Shown: piece after piece, positions 28,093 to 36,483 of the stretch
Position numbering within the stretch: the stretch's first letter is position 1
How the letters are laid out: the number at the start of each line of letters is the position of its first letter
Assembly: GCF_001955715.1 (NCBI RefSeq)
Contig: NZ_CP019239.1
Location: 1,798,001-1,862,000, forward strand
Direction of reading: 5' to 3'
From: Rhodoferax saidenbachensis
GTDB lineage: Bacteria; Pseudomonadota; Gammaproteobacteria; Burkholderiales; Burkholderiaceae_C
DNA: 64,000 nucleotides
Position numbers and translations under genes: made by a program
Notes under the pieces: generated by a model
What the model was told of the DNA's origin: nothing
The model's input: only the letters and a program-made list of their open reading frames with translations
The model's database searches: none

Positions 28093-28346
28093 TCATTAAG
28101 GTTTTGTCTGGTCTCGCTTTCATGGGTTCAGTTGCTTGGTATGCCGCGCAACCGGGCTATGAGCCTGCCATTGCGATAGTTACTTCGTTATCCGCATTCA
28201 TTGCGGTTTGGCTGAGTGACAGAAAAATGAAACGCCAAGCGGGGCAAAGTCAGACTGTCGCCGAGAACGGTGTTGGTATTCAAGCGGGTGGCGATGTAAG
28301 CGTCGGCAGTATTCATTCCATAGAAAAAACAAAAAATGCTGAATAG
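28086..28346 (+). CDS. Small two-span membrane protein with IQAGGDV tail motif
   Basis: Hypothetical inner-membrane protein of 86 residues. Two hydrophobic segments (about residues 4-22 and 28-46) are followed by a basic cytoplasmic stretch DRKMKRQ and a hydrophilic tail GQSQTVAENGVGIQAGGDVSVGS. That tail resembles the N-terminus of the next protein (NQEVGNGATAIQATGNVTV), so the two may interact through this motif. The start at ATG 28086 has AGG 9 bases upstream; a TTG at 28047 would add 13 residues. It overlaps the downstream gene by 11 bases. Base composition is clearly AT-richer than the neighbours, indicating transfer. Confidence 0.7.
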   Translation: MLIIKVLSGLAFMGSVAWYAAQPGYEPAIAIVTSLSAFIAVWLSDRKMKRQAGQSQTVAENGVGIQAGGDVSVGSIHSIEKTKNAE

Positions 28347-29391
28347 AGATCAGAATCAAGAGGTTGGAAATGGTGCTACAGCAATTCAAGCCACTGGCAA
28401 TGTAACTGTCGTTAATGTCGGAGTGTCCTCCTCGGAGGCTCGGCAAATCGCTTTGGATGTTGCAAAGGCGACGTTCTATGAACTGACTGGCGTAGCAAAA
28501 GATATTGCTAGCGTTAGGGCAGAAGAGATTACAGATCAAGTAATAAGAAAACTTGAAAAGGACTTCCCTGCGGGACTTCAAAAAGCAAAGGATCCTGATT
28601 TTCAGTTTGCGCTAAATACTGTTCAAAAAGAATACGTCCGCAGCGGTGACAAAGACCTAGGTGATCTATTAGTCGACCTGCTCGTGGATCGAAGCAAGCA
28701 GGATCAACGCGATATTCTCCAGATTGTGCTGAACGAGTCGCTTGCTACGGCCCCAAAACTCACAGAGACTCATCTTGCGGCGTTGGCTGTGATATTTCTA
28801 TTCAAGTACACACAGAACCAAAAAATTGGCAACCATGACATCTTAGGTGCTTACCTTGATGACCATCTGTTGCCATTCGTTTCAAAGATTTCTAAGAATT
28901 ACGCTGGGTACCAACATTTGGAGTTTTCTGGGTGCGGATCGATAGGGGTGGGTGAACACTCGCTGGAAGCCATTTTCGGGAATATTTACCAAGGGCAATT
29001 TTGCAAGGGCTTCGACCAATCTGAGGTTGCAAACCGGGCTATCAGTGTAGGTATTGATCCGCGATTTTTTATTCACTGCATCAACGATAGGACCAAGTTA
29101 CAGATCAATGCAAATAGCAAGGAAGACCTTGAGAAGCGCCTCGAAGCTCAAGTAGTTTCGGTCGAAGATAGAGCCCATATCTTGGCGCTATTCGATTTCG
29201 GAAAGATGAGTCACTTAGAGATCAAGGAAAAATTAGTCTCTATCCGCCCATATATGGCTGATGTCTTTGAAGTGTGGAAAGACTCACCAATGAAGAACTT
29301 CAAATTAACAAGTGTTGGCATGGCAATCGGTCATGCGAACATCAAGCGCTTGATCGGAGAGTTTGCAAGTCTTGCGATATGGATCAACTGA
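28336..29391 (+). CDS. LPO_1073/Vpar_1526-like protein of unknown function
   Basis: Soluble protein of 351 residues. The N-terminal NQEVGNGATAIQATGNVTVV motif, a helical middle (ARSxxxDLLVDLLVDR-type pattern around residues 95-125) and a C-terminus reading LTSVGMAIGHANIKRL then LAIWIN match what I recall of the LPO_1073/Vpar_1526 family, which is sporadic among bacteria and has no known function. No catalytic motif is evident. It overlaps the upstream membrane-protein gene, so the pair is one unit. AT-rich composition and the sporadic family distribution suggest horizontal transfer; a defence role is a guess from this pattern. Confidence 0.65.
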   Translation: MLNRDQNQEVGNGATAIQATGNVTVVNVGVSSSEARQIALDVAKATFYELTGVAKDIASVRAEEITDQVIRKLEKDFPAGLQKAKDPDFQFALNTVQKEYVRSGDKDLGDLLVDLLVDRSKQDQRDILQIVLNESLATAPKLTETHLAALAVIFLFKYTQNQKIGNHDILGAYLDDHLLPFVSKISKNYAGYQHLEFSGCGSIGVGEHSLEAIFGNIYQGQFCKGFDQSEVANRAISVGIDPRFFIHCINDRTKLQINANSKEDLEKRLEAQVVSVEDRAHILALFDFGKMSHLEIKEKLVSIRPYMADVFEVWKDSPMKNFKLTSVGMAIGHANIKRLIGEFASLAIWIN

Positions 29392-29471
29392 CAGGAGGAG
29401 AAGGCCTTGCGGTCCGATTTATTCAGAGTTGGCAATATTTGGCTTAACTCTCTGAGCTAGAGCAGTGTGTC

Positions 29472-30884
29472 CTAACCGACCATCAACCTTCGCACCGCCC
29501 CCCGCGCCTCGCTCCTCAGCTCTCCCACATCAACCCCCCGTAACACATCGTCCTCAACGACCCGCTGCCCATTCACCCACAGCCCCTTGAGCCCAGGCCG
29601 CCCGCCGCTGGCTACCGGCCCTACAGCCACATCGTGCAGGCCAAAGTAGCGCGGGTCGTCCAGCGCGTAGAGGGCGATGTCGGCGGCCATGCTGGGGGCT
29701 AGCGTGCCAATGGCGTCCAGACCCAGCACTTTGGCGCCGCCGGATGTGCCCCAGGCCACTACGTCGTCGGCGCTGACTGCGGTGCTTTCACCTTCGCCCT
29801 GGCCACCGCGATAAACAGGTTGGTTACGTTCGCCGGCCGCAGCGCGCTGCATGAGCCAGGCGGCGTGCACTTCGGAGATCATGTCGGCGGCCTCATTCGA
29901 TGCGGCGCCGTCCACGCCCATGGAGATGGGCACACCCGCAGCTTGCAGGGCCAGGATGGGGGCGATGCCGCTGCCCAGGCGACCGTTGCTTTGGGGGCAG
30001 TGGGCGATGCCAGTGCCGGTGCTGCCCAGCAGGGCTATTTCTTCCGCATCCAGCTTCACCAGATGCGCAAACCACACGTCGCTGCCCAGCCATTCGTGCT
30101 CGGCCACAAAGCGCACCGGGCTCATGCCGTGCATGCTGTGCACGGAGTCCTGGTAGCCCACGGTCTCCGACAAATGCGAGTGCAGGCGCAGCCCTAAGCT
30201 GCGCGCGGTGCGGGCGCACTCCACCAGCTCCGCCGGGGCCATGGAGTAGGGTGGTGTGGTGGGCGCCATGACCACGCGGCGCATGGCGTTGGGGGATGCA
30301 TCGTGGTAAAGCTTGGTGAGGCGCTGCACGTCGCCCAAGAATGCGTCCAGCGATTCAGGGCGCAGGGCCTGGGGCAGTTCGGCTTCCAGTTGGCGCACCT
30401 TGGTGGCGCCACCGCGGCACAGCACCATGCGCAGGCCCATGCGTTCGGCCTCTTCAAACAGGATGGCCGAGCTGTCGAACGGCATGCCGGGGTAGTACAG
30501 GTAGTTGTGGTCGGCCACGGTGCCGCAGCCCGACAGCGCCAGCTCCAGAAGGCCAATGCGCACGGCAGTGCGGAACAGGCCTTCGTCAAACGCGGCGCGA
30601 AAACGGTAGGGCGTGGCGGCCAGCCAGGCGGTGAGCGGCAGGTCCAGCCCATGCGCGTCGCCCTTGATGAGGGACTGGAACAGGTGGTGGTGGGTGTTGA
30701 CCCAAGCGGGGTAGACCACGCAGTCGGTGGCGTCCACCACGCGTTCGCCGGGCTCGGGTGTGAGCTGGCCTATCGCTTCAATGAAGTTGCCGCGAATGCG
30801 GATGTCGGGCCCGGCGCTGCGCGAGGCTGCGCCGCGCTGGCCGGTGACGATGGCGGCGGCGTTGCGGATAAGGGTAGTGGTCAT
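29472..30884 (-). CDS. Amidohydrolase of the 8-oxoguanine deaminase / hydroxyatrazine hydrolase group
   Basis: Metal-dependent hydrolase of 470 residues, most like bacterial 8-oxoguanine deaminase, which makes uric acid, and its relative AtzB. Metal ligands are visible in VNTHHHLFQSL (HxH), LRLHSHLSET, the HCPQSNGRLGSG segment and the aspartate of SMGVDGAASNE. The frame extends to 31166, but the homologous sequence begins MTTTLIRNAAAIVTG at 30884, 13 bases after the permease stop, so I start there. Last gene of the transporter/Rieske cluster; a purine- or other N-heterocycle-deaminating role fits the context. Confidence 0.88.
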   Translation of the reverse strand: MTTTLIRNAAAIVTGQRGAASRSAGPDIRIRGNFIEAIGQLTPEPGERVVDATDCVVYPAWVNTHHHLFQSLIKGDAHGLDLPLTAWLAATPYRFRAAFDEGLFRTAVRIGLLELALSGCGTVADHNYLYYPGMPFDSSAILFEEAERMGLRMVLCRGGATKVRQLEAELPQALRPESLDAFLGDVQRLTKLYHDASPNAMRRVVMAPTTPPYSMAPAELVECARTARSLGLRLHSHLSETVGYQDSVHSMHGMSPVRFVAEHEWLGSDVWFAHLVKLDAEEIALLGSTGTGIAHCPQSNGRLGSGIAPILALQAAGVPISMGVDGAASNEAADMISEVHAAWLMQRAAAGERNQPVYRGGQGEGESTAVSADDVVAWGTSGGAKVLGLDAIGTLAPSMAADIALYALDDPRYFGLHDVAVGPVASGGRPGLKGLWVNGQRVVEDDVLRGVDVGELRSEARGAVRRLMVG

Positions 30885-30897
30885 AGAGAAGATTTGG

Positions 30898-31695
30898 TTA
30901 TGCGCCTTGCGCGCTGTCGTGCCAGTGGCCCAGGGCTTTTTTGGAGAGCCAGTCCATGCTGACAAACAAAGCGATGCCGGTGAGAGAGATAAGGGCCAGT
31001 GCAGCAAACAGGCGTGGGATGTTGATCTGGAAACCGGCTTGCAGGATCTCGTAGGCCAAGCCCGCACCCGTGCCGCCCGTGCCGGCCACAAACTCGGCCA
31101 CCACGGCGCCAATGAGTGCCAGCCCGCTGGAGATGCGCAGGCCGCCAAAGAAGAAGGGCAGCGCACTGGGTATGCGCAGGCGCACCAGCGTTTGCCAGCG
31201 GCTGGCGCGGTTGAGCTTGAACAGGTTGACCAGCCCGGGGTTCACGCTGCGCAGGCCCAGCACGGTGTTGGAGATGATGGGAAACAGCGTGACCAGCGTG
31301 GCACAGATGACCAACGCCAGCGTGGGCTGCTTGACCCAGATGATGATGAGCGGCGCCACCGCCACCACGGGCGTGACCTGCAGCAAGATGGCGTAGGGGA
31401 AGAGGCTGGCCTCGATCAGACGGCTCTGCACAAACAGAAAGGCGGCGATGACGCCCAACACCGTGGCCAGCACAAAGGCCAGCACGGTGATCTTGAGCGT
31501 AGTGCCCAGCGCCAGCAGCAGCGAGGGGCCGTCCGTCACCAGCGTCTGCGCAATGTCTGTGGGCTTGGGCACCAGGTAGACCGGCACCTGCCAGGCAGTG
31601 CAGATGCCCTGCCACAGCAGCAGGAAAAAGGCACCCACGACCAGCGGGGCCAGCCATTTGAGGGTGTTAGCATTTTTGAAAAATGAGGTTTGCAT
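30898..31695 (-). CDS. ABC transporter permease (SsuC/TauC/ThiX type)
   Basis: Inner-membrane permease of 265 residues with about six spans and the EAA-like loop (LFKLNRASRWQTLVRLRIPSALP) that contacts the ATPase. It belongs to the group serving nitrate, sulfonate, taurine and pyrimidine-precursor uptake. AAGGA lies 9 bases before the ATG at 31695, which I prefer over a TTG at 31716. The gene follows the ATPase closely and precedes the amidohydrolase, so the transporter and enzyme are co-transcribed. Confidence 0.9.
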   Translation of the reverse strand: MQTSFFKNANTLKWLAPLVVGAFFLLLWQGICTAWQVPVYLVPKPTDIAQTLVTDGPSLLLALGTTLKITVLAFVLATVLGVIAAFLFVQSRLIEASLFPYAILLQVTPVVAVAPLIIIWVKQPTLALVICATLVTLFPIISNTVLGLRSVNPGLVNLFKLNRASRWQTLVRLRIPSALPFFFGGLRISSGLALIGAVVAEFVAGTGGTGAGLAYEILQAGFQINIPRLFAALALISLTGIALFVSMDWLSKKALGHWHDSAQGA

Positions 31696-31717
31696 AGTGG
31701 GTATTCCTTGGTGCAAC

Positions 31718-32566
31718 TCAGTGCAAATCGGCCGGGTCGCTGGCCGCCATCAGCATGGCGGACAGGTCACGGCAATGCTCGGCAAACGGGGGTGAGAGGC
31801 GGTAGGCCTCTGACCGGTCGGGCTCATCCAGCGGCACATCAGCCACGATGCGGCCCGGGCGCGCGGCCATCATCACCACGCGGCTGGACAGGAACACCGC
31901 CTCGTAAATGCTGTGCGTGACAAACACCACGGTCAGGCCCGTGGCCTGCCAGAGCGCGCGCAGGTCGGTGTCGAGCTTGTTGCGCGTGAACTCGTCCAGC
32001 GCGCCAAAGGGTTCGTCCATCAGCAGCACATCGGGCTTGGTCACCAGCGCACGTGCGATAGAGGCGCGCATCTGCATGCCGCCCGACAGCTCGCGCGGGT
32101 AGACGTGGCCAAAGGCGCCCAGGCCCACCTGGGCCAGGGCCTCGGCCACGCGGGCATCGGCCTCGGGCCGCGGCACCTTTTGCAGGTCCAGCGGCAGGCG
32201 CACATTGGCGGCCACGGTGGCCCAAGGCATGAGTGTCGCCTCCTGGAACACCATGGCCGATGTCAAGCCAGACTTGGCCGGCTGGTCGGCCCCGGCCCAG
32301 CGGATGTGGCCGTGGCTGGGGTCTTCCAGCCCGGCAAACATCTTGAGCAGCGTGCTCTTGCCGCAGCCCGAGGGGCCGAGCAAAGAGACAAAGTCCCCGC
32401 GCTGGATGCGCAGGCTCATGCGCGCCAGCGCGTGGGTGCCGTTGCCATAGGTCTTCTCCACCTTGTTGGCGTGCAGCACGGTCTGCGCATCGGGGGCATC
32501 TGGCAATTGCGAGGCTGGGGCTTCTTCGTCGGCCATGGCGGTGTCGGTGCTGGTTTTCATGAGCAT
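31718..32566 (-). CDS. ABC transporter ATP-binding protein (SsuB/TauB type)
   Basis: Cytoplasmic ATPase of 282 residues powering the NMT1-type importer. Walker A is [18 protein letters not shown], the signature LSGGMQMRASIARAL, Walker B DVLLMDEPFGALDE, and the H-loop VFVTHSIYEAVFLS. An unusual N-terminal tail of about 30 acidic residues (MADEEAPASQLPDAPDAQ) precedes the domain. The start at 32566 has AAGGAG at good distance and lies 2 bases after the Rieske stop codon, so translation is coupled; the frame itself stays open to 32854. Confidence 0.92.
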   Translation of the reverse strand: MLMKTSTDTAMADEEAPASQLPDAPDAQTVLHANKVEKTYGNGTHALARMSLRIQRGDFVSLLGPSGCGKSTLLKMFAGLEDPSHGHIRWAGADQPAKSGLTSAMVFQEATLMPWATVAANVRLPLDLQKVPRPEADARVAEALAQVGLGAFGHVYPRELSGGMQMRASIARALVTKPDVLLMDEPFGALDEFTRNKLDTDLRALWQATGLTVVFVTHSIYEAVFLSSRVVMMAARPGRIVADVPLDEPDRSEAYRLSPPFAEHCRDLSAMLMAASDPADLH

Positions 32567-32568
32567 GG

Positions 32569-33636
32569 TCACTCCTTCACAGATGGTTCGGGATGGATCG
32601 GCACCACGGTGCGGCGGTTGCCGGCGTGCATTTCCACTTCGCCGTGTTCGGCCAGCACATCCATCAGCATGCGGCGGATTAGCAGGCCGGGTTTGTCGGA
32701 CGGCATGTGGAATTCCTGGCGGCGTTTGGTGTCGATGCAGGCATCGGGGTCGGTAGCCTCCAGGATGTCGCGGTCCTCGGCGGTGATGGCCGCGTCCCAG
32801 TCGATCAGCTCCTGCGTGCTGCACTGCTCTTCGGTGTCGTTGCGGTACAGCCATTGCACCAGCATGAGGCGGTCGTCGCTGATGGGGGTGGCGCAGTTGT
32901 AGATGATGTGGTCTATGCCACTGTCCGGGTAGTGGCAGCCAAAGCGGCGCGAGAAGGGCAGGTAGTACTTGTTGGCCAGGTGGCGCGTGGTGGTGGGCGT
33001 GGTGGCGCCGGTCACGCGGTGGCCGGCGGGTGGGTTGTTGATGGGGATGAGGGTTTCGCCCTCAAAACCAAAGTCGGTTTCCACCAACTCGTACTTCTGC
33101 GGCACGGGTTGGTTCAGGATGCCGAAGTTGGCCTTGTGCACAAAGCTGAAGTGCGAGTTGTCAAACGAGTTCTCCATCACGCGCACCGGGCTGGTCTTCC
33201 ACTCCTCATAAAACTGGAAGATGCGGCGGTAGCCCGGTGCACCGTCTTCGGGAAAGTGGGGAATCGGGCGCAGCGGGTCTTCCAGCGCCACCCACACGTA
33301 GCCGTATTTCTCCTGGCAGTGGAAGGCGGGCACCTTGGCGCCGGCGGGGATGGCCGCGTCGGGGTTTTGCGGGATGCGCACGCAGCTGCCGCTGCAGTCA
33401 TACGTCCAGCCGTGGTAGCCACAGACGATGTTGTCGCCCTCGACAAAACCCTTGGACAGCTTGGCGGTGCGGTGGCAGCAGCGGTCGCGCAGGGCGGCGG
33501 GTTCGCCATTCGCCTTCTTCCACAGCACCAGGTTTTCACCGAGCAGTGTGAAAGGTTTGGGGCCATCGTCCAACTGGCTGATGGGCAAAAGTGCGTACCA
33601 AAAACGGCGCAGCACGGGTTGTTGAGTTACCAGCAT
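32569..33636 (-). CDS. Rieske non-heme iron oxygenase, alpha-subunit type
   Basis: Ring-hydroxylating or demethylating oxygenase of 355 residues. The Rieske [2Fe-2S] ligands are in DRCCHRTA (Cys-x-His) and IVCGYHGW (Cys-x2-His) near residues 46-70, and the mononuclear iron site is NSFDNSHFSFVH (Asp-x2-His-x4-His). Length and single-subunit form resemble the vanillate/dicamba/N-demethylase branch rather than two-subunit dioxygenases. No reductase is encoded nearby, so electrons must come from a remote partner. Placed with an importer and a deaminating amidohydrolase, it probably oxidises or demethylates an imported N-heterocycle. Start at 33636 is supported by GGAGAG. Confidence 0.9.
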   Translation of the reverse strand: MLVTQQPVLRRFWYALLPISQLDDGPKPFTLLGENLVLWKKANGEPAALRDRCCHRTAKLSKGFVEGDNIVCGYHGWTYDCSGSCVRIPQNPDAAIPAGAKVPAFHCQEKYGYVWVALEDPLRPIPHFPEDGAPGYRRIFQFYEEWKTSPVRVMENSFDNSHFSFVHKANFGILNQPVPQKYELVETDFGFEGETLIPINNPPAGHRVTGATTPTTTRHLANKYYLPFSRRFGCHYPDSGIDHIIYNCATPISDDRLMLVQWLYRNDTEEQCSTQELIDWDAAITAEDRDILEATDPDACIDTKRRQEFHMPSDKPGLLIRRMLMDVLAEHGEVEMHAGNRRTVVPIHPEPSVKE

Positions 33637-33774
33637 GGTTCTCTCTCCAGATTTGCCGCCCCCGTGTGTGTGGTGGGGGCAGCGCTGGCCGGCGCGCCAA
33701 GATGGTCGCCTTCGCCAGCGGGGCACAAGTCGCTAGGGGGCGGGCAGGTTCAGTGATTCGCTGAACAAACATTA

Positions 33775-33854
33775 CCGTTCGGGCTGAGCTTGTCGAAGCC
33801 TTTAAAAGGTTCGTGATGTGTAGGGGCACGTTTCGACAGGCTCAACGCGAACGG
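33775..33854. repeat. REP-like palindromic element 2
   Basis: Arms CCGTTCGGGCTGAGCTTGTC and CACGTTTCGACAGGCTCAAC, followed by GCGAACGG, are nearly the same as in the copy at 20450 but enclose an unrelated 30-base loop. It lies in the 235-base gap between the binding-protein gene and the Rieske gene and may attenuate transcription within the cluster. Confidence 0.85.
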
Positions 33855-33871
33855 ACTAAATTAGCGTTGCC

Positions 33872-34858
33872 TTAGGGCATGACCTTGAGGTCTTTGACGA
33901 ACTGCGTGGTGTAGGCTTTTTTCCAGTCGGTCTCTGCCTTGAGCAAACCGGCACCGACCATGAAGTCGTAGGTCTGCTTCCAGCGTGCATCGGTCATCAC
34001 ACCGGCGCCCAGCTTGGCGGCGTCGCCACCGTCAAATACCTTGAGTTCTTTCATGCGCTGGATGGCAAAGGTGATTTGCTCGTCATCCATCTTGGGGTTG
34101 TCCTGCTTGATGAGCACGTTGCCCGCCGCAGGGTTGGCCAGGTAGGCTTTCCAGCCCTCGATGCTGGCGCGCACAAAGCGCTGCACCACATCGGGCTTCT
34201 CGGCCACCAGCTTGGTGGTGGCGACGATGGTGGTGCCGTAGGGTGGGTAGCCCTCATCGGCAAACAGGAAGAACTTGGTTTTGACGCCGGCTTTGTTGGC
34301 CTGGAAGGGCTCGGACGAAGGGTAGGCCTGTTGCACGAGGTTGGTGTCGGCAAAGAAGGGCTGCAGGTTGAAGGTGTAGGGGCGGGCCTGGGCTTCGGTG
34401 TAGCCGTATTTGGCCTTGAGCCAGGGCCACCAGGTAGGACGTCCGGAGGTGGAGACCAGGATGGTTTTGGTTTTCAGGTCGGCCAGGCCACTCACGTTTT
34501 CGTGCGTCATCATGCCCTGCAGGTCTTTCTGGAAAGACGTGGCCACGGTGGTCACCGGCAAGCCTTGCTCCAGGGACTTGAGCACCTGCAGGTCGTAACC
34601 CATGATGAAGTCGGCCTGGCCTGCGGTGAGCAGTTGCATGCCGTTGACCTGCGGGCCGCCCATCTTGATGGTGACGTCCAGGCCGTGTTTTTTGTAGATG
34701 CCGCCAGCCAGTGCCTGGTAGAAGCCGCCGTGTTCGGCCTGCGCGTACCAGGAGGTGAGGAAGGTCACCTTGTCTTGGGCCCAGGTGGTGGTGCACATGG
34801 CGGCCAGCGCTGCAGCGCAGGCGAGGTGGGCGAAGGGGCGGGTCAGTTTGCGTTGCAT
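33872..34858 (-). CDS. ABC transporter substrate-binding protein, NMT1/THI5-like
   Basis: Periplasmic binding protein of 328 residues. A signal peptide (positively charged MQRKLTRPF, hydrophobic core, cleavage after about residue 27 at TWAQ) precedes the mature domain, which starts KVTFLTSWYAQAEHGGFYQAL and continues with GLDVTIKMGGPQVNGMQLLTAGQADF. This is the NMT1-like pattern found in binding proteins for pyrimidine precursors, purine-like and sulfonated compounds. ATG 34858 has GGAGAG 9 bases upstream. First gene of the cluster, behind a structured 5' leader. Confidence 0.92.
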   Translation of the reverse strand: MQRKLTRPFAHLACAAALAAMCTTTWAQDKVTFLTSWYAQAEHGGFYQALAGGIYKKHGLDVTIKMGGPQVNGMQLLTAGQADFIMGYDLQVLKSLEQGLPVTTVATSFQKDLQGMMTHENVSGLADLKTKTILVSTSGRPTWWPWLKAKYGYTEAQARPYTFNLQPFFADTNLVQQAYPSSEPFQANKAGVKTKFFLFADEGYPPYGTTIVATTKLVAEKPDVVQRFVRASIEGWKAYLANPAAGNVLIKQDNPKMDDEQITFAIQRMKELKVFDGGDAAKLGAGVMTDARWKQTYDFMVGAGLLKAETDWKKAYTTQFVKDLKVMP

Positions 34859-34864
34859 TGTCAA

Positions 34865-35040
34865 TCTCTCCAGAAGTTGATTGGAAAGACGACAGTGCCG
34901 AGGCTAGGCAGCAGCCCGTGGGCTGCCAGTCTCTGTTGGGTGCGAACCCAAATGCTGAAGGAGAACCCCAGCATGCGACGGCACTACCGTCACCAGAGCA
35001 ATGACCGATAACTTGGGGCGGGTGCCCGGCGGTTACTGAC
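34865..35040 (-). promoter_or_regulatory. Structured 5' leader of the NMT1-type transporter cluster, candidate riboswitch
   Basis: Three stems are visible: GCAGCCC / GGGCTGC (34911-34926), TTGGGT / ACCCAA with a 4-base loop (34936-34951) and GACGG / CCGTC (34978-34992). All lie in the 265-base gap upstream of the binding-protein gene. An NMT1 RNA motif sensing xanthine and uric acid is known upstream of this kind of transporter in related bacteria. I cannot confirm its consensus here by eye. Confidence 0.3.
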
Positions 35041-35123
35041 AGCTTCTACTCTGATCTAGGTCAAGCAAATGGTGTGCCAGATTCAGTGCGCCACATTGGT
35101 GCGCACCCGCCGGTACCTTGCGA

Positions 35124-36035
35124 TTAGCCCCAGATCACCGACCGCATGGAGATGGATGCGGACTGGTAGCCCGTGTTGAAAAACCGTGGCATCTCGTCCG
35201 CCCGCGCCGCACCTGCGGCGTAGAGCAGGGGCAGATAGTGCTCATGCGTAGGGTGCGCCTGCTGCGCCACGGCGCCCAGGCGCTGGAAGTTTTGCAGCGT
35301 GTCCAGTTGCCCCTTCTTGATCTGCTCTTGCACCACGCCATCAAACTCGCCAGCCCAGTCATACGCCTCGTTGGCGGCGGTGCCGCGGCGGCTGGCGCGC
35401 AGGTTGTGCACGATGTTGCCGCTGCCCACAATCAGCACGCCGCGCTCGCGCAGCTTTTGCAACTGCTGGCCGAGTGCGTAGTGTTCTGACGGGGCGCGGC
35501 TGTAGTCCATGCTGAGTTGCAGCACGGGGATATTCGCCTTGGGGAACATGGGCTTCAGGACCGACCAGGTGCCGTGGTCATAGCCCCATTCCTGCATGTC
35601 CAGGCCCAGCGCGGTGCCGGTGGCGGGGGACTTGAGCTCTTGCGCCAGGCTGCGCGCCACGGCGGGTGCGCCGGGGGCTGGGTACTGCTGGTCAAACAGC
35701 GCTTGCGGAAAGCCGCCGAAGTCGTGGATGGTCTTGGGGTTGGCCATGCCGGTGAGCTGCCAGCCGCCCTGGGTGAGCCAGTGGGCGGATATACACAGGA
35801 TGAGCTGTGGCTGCGCGGCGCGTGCCAGCAGTTCCTTGCCCATGGCCTGCCAACTGCGGCGCCAGGCGTTGTCTTCAATCGCGTTCATGGGGCTGCCGTG
35901 GCCCAGAAACAGCACGGGCATGCGGGGCGAGGGCTTGAGCGCCTGCAGCGCGGGCAGGCTGGCGGCGCTGCTCAGGGAGGTGACAAAGGGGCTGGAGAGG
36001 GAGGCCAGTGCGGCCAGGGTGGTTCTGCGGTGCAT
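35124..36035 (-). CDS. DODA-type extradiol dioxygenase (YgiD-like)
   Basis: Protein of 303 residues of the LigB/DODA family, whose members open aromatic catechol rings such as DOPA using zinc or iron. Metal-binding histidines are visible in VLFLGHGSPMNAI, ILCISAHWL, and the WGYDHGTWSVL region. Unlike E. coli YgiD, this copy starts with a twin-arginine-like sequence (HRRTTLAALASLSS) and a hydrophobic stretch, so it may be exported. ATG 36035 is preferred over 36050. Single gene, divergent from the DUF2277 gene. Confidence 0.87.
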   Translation of the reverse strand: MHRRTTLAALASLSSPFVTSLSSAASLPALQALKPSPRMPVLFLGHGSPMNAIEDNAWRRSWQAMGKELLARAAQPQLILCISAHWLTQGGWQLTGMANPKTIHDFGGFPQALFDQQYPAPGAPAVARSLAQELKSPATGTALGLDMQEWGYDHGTWSVLKPMFPKANIPVLQLSMDYSRAPSEHYALGQQLQKLRERGVLIVGSGNIVHNLRASRRGTAANEAYDWAGEFDGVVQEQIKKGQLDTLQNFQRLGAVAQQAHPTHEHYLPLLYAAGAARADEMPRFFNTGYQSASISMRSVIWG

Positions 36036-36132
36036 TCGGACGGGTATCAATGGAGAGGACGCAGTGGTGGAGCCTACTCACCGCCCGGAAGTTCCCGGCG
36101 CAGGGAATAATCTGCTGTCGCAAGGAGCCGCC

Positions 36133-36408
36133 ATGTGCAGAAACATCAAGACCCTGTTCAACTTCGAGCCGCCAGCCACCGAGCTGGAGATCCGCGATGC
36201 GTCGCTGCAATTTGTGCGCAAGCTCAGCGGCTTCAGCGTGCCGTCCAAGGCGAACGAAGCCGCGTTTGAGCGCGCGGTGGAAGAGGTGGCCGCCAGCGCC
36301 CGGGCCTTGATCGCCTCGCTGGTGACCAACGCAGAGCCGCGCAATCGCGAGGTGGAGGCTGAGCGCCTGCGCGCGCGGTCGGCTTTGCGCTTTGGCACAA
36401 GACCGTAA
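36133..36408 (+). CDS. DUF2277 protein
   Basis: Conserved 91-residue cytoplasmic protein starting MCRNIKTLFNFEPPATELEI, the hallmark of DUF2277, followed by SLQFVRKLSGF and a helical AVEEVAASARALI. Function unknown. AAGGAG stands 6 bases before the ATG. The frame extends far upstream through the antisense of the dioxygenase gene, but that part is a shadow. Confidence 0.88.
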   Translation: MCRNIKTLFNFEPPATELEIRDASLQFVRKLSGFSVPSKANEAAFERAVEEVAASARALIASLVTNAEPRNREVEAERLRARSALRFGTRP

Positions 36409-36483
36409 ATGTGCCAATCAGTGGGGTCGTCCGTTCGGCAGTAAGCTCCACGGTTGTTTTGTTTTTCTTAGTCTGTTGTCCGC

